From: Funneliformis mosseae
Taxonomy: Eukaryota; Glomeromycota; Glomeromycetes; Glomerales; Glomeraceae
Direction of reading: 5' to 3'
DNA: 28,915 nt
Assembly: GCA_910592005.1 (NCBI GenBank)
Contig: CAJVPP010000611.1
Span: 1-28,915 of the forward strand
Both the position numbers and the translations under genes were made by a program. Numbering within the stretch: the first letter of the stretch is position 1; every line of letters starts with the position of its first letter. The notes below the pieces were generated by a model. It was not told where the DNA came from. It ran no database searches and saw only the letters and a list, made by a program, of their open reading frames with translations. This document shows positions 13,363 to 23,793 of the stretch, in pieces.

Positions 13363-16300
13363 ATGTTTCAAAAACCAATTATTATTGTTTGCAGCGGAGG
13401 ACCTTCTGGTCTTATCTTCGCTCTTTCTTTGTCTGAAATTCTTGTTAAGAAACAAATTTTGGGACAAATTCTTATTTATCACGAAGTTTATAAAAATCGT
13501 AATTCTAAAAATCAGCTTTTTTTGGTCAATGAAGCTGAATTTTCGCGTCTCCCGCAAAGTGTTCGTGATTACTTATCTCATGCAGCGGTCTTCAAAGAAT
13601 TTTTTTCGGGCAAACAAACTGCATATTTCATGGAAGATTTCGAAGACAAGCTTATGGAATTAATTGCAAAACTCGATGAAAATGTACAACTGGTTCCCGA
13701 AAGGTAATTTTTTTTTTTTCAAGATACTTTCAACCGCAGTATATTGCTTGTCACATGACTTCGACAAAAATTATTCAACGCAACCCCAAAATTTTATCAA
13801 TTTCAGATTTGATCCTGAATGTACTAGTCGATACGATTTGTTGGTTCTCGCAGATGGTAATAATTACTGTGACAATTACCAGTTCGAAAAAAAAGCTGTT
13901 TCCAAACATTACGAGTTAGAAATTAAGTTTCATGTCGAAAATCATTCGCAAAATAACGAAATGGAAGCCTTATCATTAATTCAAACTAGATATTTGTTAC
14001 AATTTCATCAAGATGGTCGAAATTTTCTTAAAGTTAATTTATCGAAATCTGAATATGATAGTATCGAATCAAATCCAAGTTTGGATTCGGTAAAGAATAA
14101 TCCTTGGCTTATGAATATTATAAGAGATGGATTTAAATTCTTTAAAGTTGATTACGATAACTTGATTTCGATTTCAAAGAATTCAAATGACTTGTTAGTA
14201 ACTAAAGAATTTTATAAAAACCACCAAAAACGTGGCCAAAATGAAAGTTTCGTATGCGTTATTGGTAATGCGGCGTTTAATTGCAAATCCTGGCAAAATC
14301 GAAGGTAATTATTTTTTGTTTATTCTGAATTTTTGAATCATTCAATATCTTTAATATCTTTTTTCTATATATAATGTTTTCTAGTAAACTCAATATTGCA
14401 ATATCAACAGCAGTAACATTAGCAGAGAAACTCATCATCGAACAAGCTTTGTTTGAATTTACTCGTAAAAATTTCGATAGATTTTCCAATGCAATGTTGA
14501 ACATTCAACAAGATTTCGTTCAACAACTTCAACTGACAAATATGGAGGATGTTCTTTTCAGGGGTATGTAATATTTTTCATATATTAATACATATAAAGT
14601 TCAGGGGTATTAATTTTATTTTTTTTTTTTTTGATTAGTAATCCAAGGTATCATTAATAAGTATAATAATAAATGTTCAAGCGAACAAGTAAAAATTTTG
14701 CCTTCCGTCGACTCCTTCAATTTTATAACTATTTTAGATGAATATCCACAATTCTTTGAGATCGACCAAACCTCTGATAATAATGTTGTAAAGGTTCTCA
14801 ATGAATTAAAGGAAGAATATACCAAGAACGTCCAGAATTCTACACCAGAATTATTTTTGAAAACACTTGATGGAATTCAAAATACCATGAATTATTTTAT
14901 AATGTTTGAATCATATTTATCTTCTCATATTTTGGATTCAAAGAATAATGAGTTAAATAAAGGTAATACCTTTTTTTTAACAAAAATTATCATTTTTTAT
15001 TTAATCTAAAGAATTTATAATAAAATTTGAAATTCATTCCATAGATGATCGGGTCAAGCTAAATTCGACTTCAAGTTTGCAAGGTTTTGATAATAATAAT
15101 ACTTCAGGTACAAGTTCTGATTCATCTGAAGACTCATCTGATGAAGAAACACAATCCGAATCATCAGACGATTTATCTCTTGAAGAGTTTTTCCAAATGA
15201 CATTTGGTGATGATGCGATCAATTATGATGCTACAAATTTTGTAACTGCTGAATTAAATGAAGACGTATTTAAAACCGAAGTGGTACCTTATCTGAAATA
15301 TCATAATACACAAGGGATCCTTCGAATAATATTTCCATATATCGTTGATATAATAAATAGAACAATTCCATTACAACGTATTCAAGATTGTATTCGACAA
15401 AGTTCTGCTTCTGATAATATTGATGATCCTTCACAAATATTAAAGCGGTTGGCTAATTGTAACGGAAGAGATTATCTTGTAGCATTCCTGGATAAGGTCC
15501 CTAAAAAAGCACTTACAAAGGTCCTCATTTCACTTACTCGAGCAAACATTCCCATTCCATTACTATTTACAAATAAAAGTGAATTTAGTCAAAAAGGCTT
15601 AAAGATTTTAAGAGAAATTCGTAGTTTAGTACTTCGGGATAAATATCATTTATTATTATCCTTCAATTTAAGCACATGCGAATCAGTCACGCCATTTTCG
15701 AAAAGACTTTACCCTGTCATCTGCAAAAACCGTGAGGATGATTTGAGTATTACTTCCGCTGGATCAATTGACATTTCTTTTCACCCCGCGTCGGAAAATA
15801 ATGGACGAAAGCCTGTCGCTATAGCCGAAGTATATTTAGAAGAGGACCCGAACCAAATTTTTCTCAGTATAATTAGCGGCTTCTCACAATTTGCATTTTA
15901 CATGTTTTTACACATAAATGATCAAGATTTTGAAGGTAACTCGCCGTCTAACGAATTAAAAAAACTCATTAAAACTGTTTCGTCAGAATCTAATGATTCA
16001 AAAATATCCATCATATATTGGAGTAAGTCAAAAAATAATGATCTTTACAGCAAGCGCAAGAAGACCTTAAAAAAGTTACTAGACCCATACGTTAAATCTG
16101 AATGTATTAAAATTGAACAAATTCCTAAGGACATTAACCAATTTCTTGAAAAGAAAAAAGAAGATGTATTGGAGCAACTGTCAAACCTTAAAGCAAAATT
16201 TATTTTTCCACAATTAACCCTTAAATTACCAAATAATGATTCTTTAAATATTTGGAATCATGAAATAGGGGAATCTTCATTTTCTTCTAAAATGAAATTA

Positions 16301-19300
16301 ATTAATTTTAAACAAAGATCAGATATTTTTCGTGCGACTTATTTTGAACATGAGATCGAAGCGTTAAATGATAAGAAATCCACAACAGAATCACAGGAAA
16401 ATGAAAAATTCATGACCGAGGGAGAGATTCAAACTAGAATTCAACAAGCTCGACGCGAACAAAACAAAATTGGGTTAGACAATGCATTGTCAATTTTTAC
16501 TGATTTCGCAAACCTACTTAATGAAAATAATATAGAAAACATTAGAGACTTTGCCAGTCAAATTGATGATTATTTTAAAAGATATTTAAATGAATTACAA
16601 AATAATGATAACGGTGATAGAACTGAAAACAAAAAGAAAATTGAGGAAAATGATATTTCTATCCATGATTTTTGGCGTGAATTTATTATATTATCTGATT
16701 TATATTCGAGTAATAAATCAAGATTAGAACATTTGTAAGTATTTAATAAATAAATATAATGTATTTTTAAAAGAAAACATTAATTATTAATAACGGTTTG
16801 AAATTAGATATCATGTCAAACCACAAAAGTTACAAGAAGCGTATAAAACATGGATCCTTGAAGGAGAACCTTTACAGTTGCTTGATGGCTTATCGTTACG
16901 TTCTCTTCCAACAAAATTTTTATCCAATGTTTTAAGTAACTTAATGACAAACCTTCAACGAAGATTAATCGTTATTTCGGTTATTGGCCTTGAAAGTTCA
17001 GGAAAATCTACTCTTTTAAATTATTTATTTCATTGTGGATTTGCTACTTCAGCCTCAAGATGGTAAATATGTCATAAAATAATTGTTTTCCAATTCTTAT
17101 ACAAATTTAATTTGTTCTTTTTAGTACAAAAGGTGTATATATGAGTTATCGAACTGCAAATATTGACGGAAATACAATCGATTTATTAATACTTGATTCC
17201 GAAGGAATGGCCTCAACTGCCCAAAAATATATTACGCATCGTACCAGCTTCGATAAGAAAATAACACTTTTAGCATTAATGTGTTCTCAAATCGTAATCA
17301 TTAATACAAAAGGATTAACAAGGGATATTGGAGATATTTTAGAAGTATCTTCATGGCATTTGGATGCTTTGAGACATAGACAATCAAAACCAAGGCTGCA
17401 TTTTGTTCTTCGCGACATGGTTGATACGATAGAGGCTCAAAAACCTGCATTTAAAGATATTGTTGATGGATTAAGAAAAATGTTTGATCAAATTCCTGGC
17501 TGCTTAGATTCATTAGAAGATTTTATGTCAGTAGAACAAGATGATGTTCATTTGCTAGAAAATGCATTCTCTTGTTATAAAGATGATTTTCGTCCACGCA
17601 TTAACAATATTGGAAAAACAGAAAATGTTAATTTACCTGCTGTAAGTGTAATTTGTTTATTTGGTTTTCTTTTTTCTTTTTTTTGACTTTTTTTACAATT
17701 AAATAACCTACAACTTAGGAGGTGTTTCCGGCAAAAATTTCAAGCTTACGACAATCACTTTTAAAATCTGCTTTACTTCAAAAGAATAATTCGTTGGAAA
17801 ATTTTACGAATGTACAAGGTAGTTTATCTAATTAAATACCGTAAACAGTTGACTAAAGTACCCCCGAGTATTGTACCCTTGTATTTTTAAAGGCAAAAAT
17901 GTATTATATCCTGGGTACGAAACACCGATAAATTATTTTAATGTTTATCGTACCAGGGATACAATAGAGATAAAATTTGATTTATGTGAGTGTGTGAAAA
18001 TTCAAAACTTATGAACGGCGTCAATAATTTCGGCAAATACGCTTGTATCCTCCTCCCTTGATCAAAGTACCCCTCATAATATTGTACCCCGAAGTTCGAG
18101 AAGTTTGTATCGTACCCGGGTATCTTAGTCAAGTTTTTACGGTAGCTTTTTTTTATTAATAATTTAATAATACCTTTTTCCTTTAGGATTTATTCCATAT
18201 ATGAAAACGGTGTGGAGCAAAATTAATACATATGGAAGTTTTCTTCATTTTGAAAGCTTTAAAGCAATTCAAGCATGGTGTCAAATGCGTAACCTTGTTA
18301 ATATTATTCACGAAAATAGATTGCCGGATTTTACTTCACATTCTAAGAATATAATTGATGAATACGTTGAGAAAATTAAAGCAGATTATTCAAAATGGAA
18401 TCAAATAGAATCAGAATTTAGAATGGAATTGGATTCACTTGCAGATAATTGGAAAAGAGAGAATTTAAAGTATTATTCTGAATTAGTGCAGGAACAATTT
18501 GATGCTAGTACTGTAGATGAAGGAAAAAGACTCATTCATAATATGATTGCGGCAGCAAGAAGAGAACAAGATGCCCAATGGATGTCATTAGTAAGAGAGT
18601 ACAAAGATTCTTGGTTATCAGCTTGTGCGATAGAAAAAGTCGGCAAGAAAATTAAAGGATTAAACACAGCTCTCTTGAAAGGTGATGAAGTAAAATGTAC
18701 AAAAATATTTGAGGAAATTTGGAAAGAAGTAGAAGAGGATAAAAAAGAATTCACTCGTCAGATGGTAATACAACCAGAGAAACTAAAACAGCATGTTCAA
18801 CAAACCTTTAACAATGCTATTGGTGAATTTAGCTCAATTCGTCAAGATTCAGAACAAAAAGAGAAAGAAAAGTTTAAACGTAGTTTTTGGACAAACTTAA
18901 AGAAACCATCTACTTTAGATGAACATATTAATATCGATGTACAACAAATTCAAAAAATAATAAATGTTAATGCGACATTATTTGATACAATAAAATCCGT
19001 GGTTAAAGGCAAAAAGTCAAATATTGGCAAAAAAAAATTAGCCAAAGAAGTTAAAAGTAAAATTATACAAACTATCAATGGAATTACTCATGAGTCAAAA
19101 CAGAAATTATCTTTACATATTGAGCATGGACAAGCGATTGAATGGCTTAAGATATTATGTGATTGCTTATTTGATTTTACGCAGTCTTATAATATTGAGT
19201 TTCAACCTGAATTTGATTTTTTTGAGGTATCATTGTTTTTTTTAAAATTAATTGATTTACAGTATATTAAATTAAAATGAAATGTTAATAATGAAAATTT

Positions 19301-20566
19301 TTATTACAGAAATATCTAAGGTTACAAATATATACTGTATTGAGAAACAATACTATAGAATGGGAAAAGCAACAAAAAGAGAAATTAGATCACCTGAAAA
19401 ATAATTTATTATCTTCATTTCAGAAAATTTTAACAGATTTTTCTAACGAAAGCCTTTCTAAGGAAATACTTAAGTTTATCTTATTAGCATTTAAACAAAA
19501 AATGGCAGTTAAAGGAAGCACTATTGATCAAAAACTTCAATATTATTTAAGATTTGGTTGGATGAACACACATACAGCAACAAATTATGCCTATCAACAA
19601 AGTTTTGATGCGTTAAATATTAATGCAATTCAAGATTATCTTGAAGATCCAACAGAGTACATGCATGATCTTTTTAATAATGATTATGCCATATATAGTA
19701 AAAGTTTAGTAGATTCAGTAGTGCGTGAAATTGAAGAATATATAAATATTGAAGAAAGTCTTTTAAAGGCTATTTCTGAATGGAGTGCATTGTTTCATTC
19801 GGATCAAAATTATAATCAACTATTATTATCACATTTAATTCAATATTTATTTGGAAATTCAATTCCTTCTAAAGAATATCAGTCATTCAGAGCTCATATG
19901 CAATACAAATGTAATATTTCCATGAAAAAATCGGTACCATCACATGATTTTTCAGATCTTTTGAAGGATGTCAAAAATCTATTTGGTAGTATTACTGTTG
20001 AAAAACCTGTCGACTTTTGCAACGCACTTAAAAAATACTTGATAGAAGGTCTTAAAGATTTTCAAACTGAATGGTTTGTCACAGAAAAAAGTAAAACAAT
20101 AAAAACAATACAAGAACATTTGGAAGTATCAAAAGAATTTTGTTGGGATAAACTAGGTTGTTCAGTAAGATGCCCACTTTGCTCCTCTAAATGTGAGCTG
20201 CCTAATGATGGTCATAGTCGTCATCAAGTAACCAACCATCTTCTTCCAGCTTTTAATGGTGGTCGCGGTAGAATAACAAAACACCCGTCTTTAATTGTAT
20301 GTACTGAGGACGAAGCTCATGACCATAGATTATGGTCATATGGTTCTGATCATGAAAATTCAAATGGCTTAGCTCTTAGCGAATTTTTGCGCAAATATCA
20401 TCCATCATGGCTTCCTTTTCCACGATCAGAACCTTCTGATGAACATGTAACAAAAATGCGTGCAATTTGGTGGAGACTTAAAGATGAACTTTGCGAAAGA
20501 TATGACATGATCGATAATACTGATCCATCATGGGGATCCAGATACGGAAGTCTCATTTTAGAATAA
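13363..20566 (+). CDS. VLIG-type very large GTPase with N-terminal FAD-monooxygenase-like domain (plus copy)
   Basis: Ten exons give an unbroken 2,066-aa protein: 13363-13703, 13807-14304, 14385-14563, 14639-14962, 15045-16734, 16808-17062, 17125-17641, 17719-17818, 18187-19226 and 19310-20566. Phases agree at every junction and with the minus paralogue. N-terminal flavin-fold features are CSGGPSG (residues 10-16), YDLLVLADG (123-131), VIGNAAF (~265-271) and a KLNIAISTAVTLAEKL helix. An acidic Ser/Asp/Glu linker lies at ~460-490. The G domain has GLESSGKS (1071-1078), CTKG (1096-1099), DSEG (1120-1123) and VLRD (1190-1193). A Cys/His cluster sits near the C-terminus (C1932, C1936, C1939, C1943, H1950, H1953, H1958). 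Between linker and G domain, PFSKRLYPVICKNREDD and the flanking region recall the corresponding stretch of animal VLIGs. Intron 8 carries a MITE. The cellular role is unknown; GTP binding and self-assembly are the family expectation, redox activity is speculative. Confidence 0.9.
17837..18144. mobile_element. TA-flanked MITE (Tc1/mariner-like) inside intron 8 of the plus GTPase gene
   Basis: The element at 17839-18142 (304 bp) begins CCGTAAACAGTTGACTAA and its right end, reverse-complemented, begins CCGTAAAAACTTGACTAA. About 21 of the first 25 bases match. A TA dinucleotide flanks both sides, as expected of a Tc1/mariner target duplication. Inside are repeated GTACCC motifs, a direct repeat of the subterminal block (about 17853-17879 and 18062-18090) and an inner palindrome around TATCC..GGTACGA. 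Taking out the element and one TA leaves a normal 62-nt intron (17819-18186). Confidence 0.75.
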
Positions 20567-20736
20567 TTTGGAGAATTTGGAACTTTCCCTCTTATGTTTA
20601 ATTTATTTAACTTATTTTTATTGGCATTTGAAATGTTTATGATAACTGAATGTAACAAATAGTGCGTAATGTATGTGATGAAAGTTTAAAAACGGAAATC
20701 ATAAATAATTAAATTATATATATTATATTGAATTTG

Positions 20737-20823
20737 AATAAATGGGAGGTAAGCTATTAAAATCACGTTACGGATCATATGATTTACTATGTTCGTAACT
20801 CGATTTTAATAGCAAACATCCCA
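20737..20823 (+). repeat. AATAAA followed by an imperfect hairpin past the GTPase stop
   Basis: AATAAA (20737-20742) is followed at once by an inverted repeat of about 33-nt arms (20743-20775 and 20791-20823). The shared core of the arms is GCTATTAAAATC..GTTACG, with a loop of about 15 nt. It lies about 170 nt after the stop at 20566. It could be a 3'-end signal with a stem-loop or a tiny foldback element. Confidence 0.55.
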
Positions 20824-21837
20824 CATGTAACGTATTTGTTATAAAATTTTGAAAATTTCACGTCTACATAGGTTTTTGTTTTTATTGAATTGACCAAAAG
20901 CCCTAATTAAAATTATGGTAAATATGACCCTTATGTTCTTTTCTTTTATTCATATCATATGTTTTTACATAAAATTTTCTATTTTATTAAGATACGCTTC
21001 ATATAAATTTCATAACTTATTCATAAAGACGAGAATTTAAGAACACTAATCCCTGAAAATATTGATTTAAATGCTTCATAATTTGCTTTGCATCAATTAT
21101 TCATTTAAAAAAAGTTTCCATTACTTTAATAATAAAATAACCACTTCAACCTTGTCGTCTCCCTCAATTCGTTAAAAAATCAGAATATTTATTTAAGAAA
21201 CATTCTTTTTTAACAACATGATAACAAAATACAATAAATTTGAATTAACTTTTTTTAAAAAAAAAAAAATTTTCAAAAGTTAATATTATCGGTACAGGAT
21301 TTGTTTGTTTATCAATGCATTTGATGAAGAACAAAGATAAAATGTAAAAATTTCGAATCTAATCCAAAAAGTAAAAATATATTTATTTACAAGGCGTTTG
21401 GGGGAACGCTTGATAGGAAGAATTTAATGTTTAAATAATCAAATTTTTTATCAATTATATTATTTTCCAAGTTTTCTTAGTATAATTAAGGGAATTTCGA
21501 AAACTGTTTCCTAAAGCTTTGTGTTTTACAAAAACAGACCTATACATGTTCAGAAATAATAATCAGGTTTCGTAACCATTTTTTTAAAAAATGTGATAAT
21601 AATAATAAACCTCGATAATAGGGATGTTCTGCGTTAATGCTCTTTTAGTCGACGTTTTACATAGATATAGCTATAAGCAAGTTTAGATTTAATTCCTTGT
21701 ACTATGGTGAAGAAAAAAGCATCCTTTTTTTGTTGAACAGATTAATTAGGTTTAATATATTGAATCTTTAAAGGTAATAAAATTTTTTAAAATGACTATT
21801 AATTACAATAATAATATCAGAAAAATATTGTAATTGC

Positions 21838-21935
21838 TAAATTATATGCAATAGAAAAGAGAAATCAATTTTATTTTTACTTTACTCATTTTTTCTTTTC
21901 CCGGCAGTTTCTCTATTTTCTATTGCATATATTTA
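21838..21935. repeat. Inverted repeat with about 28-nt arms
   Basis: The arms share ATATGCAATAGAAAA and extend imperfectly on both sides (left about 21838-21866, right about 21907-21935), with a T-rich loop of about 40 nt. This could be a very short foldback element. No target duplication is clear. Confidence 0.5.
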
Positions 21936-23793
21936 ATTAGGTAAATAAAATGAATGCTATCTAATAACATCAAAAACTAAAATGCAATAAAAAATCGAAA
22001 TTTTGTTAAAAAATTTCTAGAACCTGATTTTCTAGCAATTAACCTCCAAAACTATATTAAAGTAACTTATTTCATGAAGAATAACTTTATCAAAGATAGA
22101 CTTTTCGGTATTACCCTTTATTGATAAAATAACTATATATTTTTTATTAAAATCATATATCATTTGCGAAAAATAGAATTGTCCTTCTTGTGGTTATTTT
22201 GCTTTCAAAGAACTAAAAGCAACTATCACTCCAAATACTCATCATATCATATAAAAAAATTTGATGTTAATAAGACAATGGAAAATACAAAAATGAGCAA
22301 AAAAAATTGAGATTTATTAGAATATTTGAAACGTTATAATAAAAAAAAAAAATTCATGTATAAGAACTCTGGAAATTACCACACGTAAAACTTTAACTAT
22401 CTGTTCTCGTATAATTCTCTAGAACGTTTTGCATAAAATAAAGCGAGATTTATTATTATTTGAGAAATGTTCTAATTCAAAAGAGAGATTGAAATTTCCG
22501 TATCATTCAAAGAAAGCCTCCACCACCATGAATACTATAGAAATGGGGGAAACATATTTGCAAGTCCAAATTAACTTCAAAATCGATTAAAAAAGCAATA
22601 TTATAAATATTTAACTAAAAAAAGAGAAAATGGAAGTTAGGTATTACGAGCTTTTATGGATTATAGGTTAGCTCTTAAATATTCTCTTTAAGAAAGGTAA
22701 GAAAGGTAGTGAAGTATTCAAAATAGTATGTAAAATATGAATATATTATCACTTTCGAAATATTTAATGAATTTCCTTGACAACTAATTGCATTTTTCAC
22801 GCAAATTTAAAGAAAATAATGTGCTGGTCGAATTTTTCTCAAAAAACTTCTGCAAAATAGATGAAACAGTAAACCCAATATTACTGAGCTTTTTATAGTC
22901 AAAGGCTAATTTTATGATAGAATTTTATAGGAGCATTGGGTTCAAAACTTCGCTTCAGAAAACATTTTTTTTTTTAAAAAAAAAATAAGATCATTCAAAA
23001 AAAAAAAAAAAAAAAAAATCTCGGAAATTATGTAAATAATGTTCTCAAAGTAAGTTAAATAATTTTTGTAATTAACTCCATTTCTATTGCAAAGGACCCA
23101 ATTATTTGTCATATTTTGGTGTCTCAATATTCTTTCGAATAATATTTTTTAATGTACTTTTAAAAAAAATAAAACTTTGGGATTCCCATCTCTATTCTTC
23201 AAAATGGGAATTACCAACGATGGACATCATGTTGCATTCAAATGACATTTTGTTTACCATCCATTTTTATTTTCTTGATGTCTCGGTAGTAAAAAAAAAA
23301 AAAATCATACGGTATATCGTGATATAAAAATTTATCATAACGCTATATTATTGTGATTTAAATTCTTGATTGTCCATTTTAATATTCGGAATCTATTTGA
23401 TAGAGATATCATAAAATGCATGCTATCTTAAGGAAATAAAATCAGTCTTATATTTAAATATCTTTCATAAGTACAGTATAATGGTACCGGAGAGTAATTT
23501 AAATTTTACGATATTTTTTTAGAAAATTAACCTTTTTTAAAAAATTAATCTTCTTAATTCACATAATCTCCCAATCATAACGAATTTGCCATGGCGTGTC
23601 TTAGGAAATTCTCAAAAAGAAAAATATATATCTAATTTTACAAATGGTACTAATAATCTATTAAAATATATTGTTCAGTATATGTAATTAATTATTATTT
23701 ACTTGTATACTTCAGACACTTTCTATCTTCTTGATTTTCTTCTTGAATTTAATTATTCCTTTTTTTATAAACTTCGCCAAAAAAAATAAGCCG

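Larger units (their letters stand above)
20567..23793. other. 3.2-kb gene-free intergenic region between convergent genes
   Basis: Convergent 3' ends of the GTPase and CLC genes. The sequence is AT-rich with long homopolymers (for example 22965-22985 and about 22998-23019), two hairpins (20743-20823, 21838-21935) and a small GC-richer stem around 21390-21412. Short frames at 22942-23127 and 23106-23327 are homopolymer-derived. No tRNA, rRNA or conserved protein was recognised. Confidence 0.55.

Noticed and set aside
17938..18132. Minus-strand 64-aa open frame
   Set aside because: It lies wholly in the MITE within intron 8 and reflects its repeat structure; no domain and no orthology visible.
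19227..19280. Stop codon after ..FDFFEVSLFF in the plus GTPase gene
   Set aside because: The reading runs past GAG|GTATCA into an intron. Splicing to 19310 restores the C-terminal exon, as in the paralogue at 1974/1880.
20567..23793. Search for tRNA or rRNA genes
   Set aside because: No A-box/B-box pair with a cloverleaf and no rRNA-like stretch was seen by eye; a tRNAscan or covariance search was not possible.
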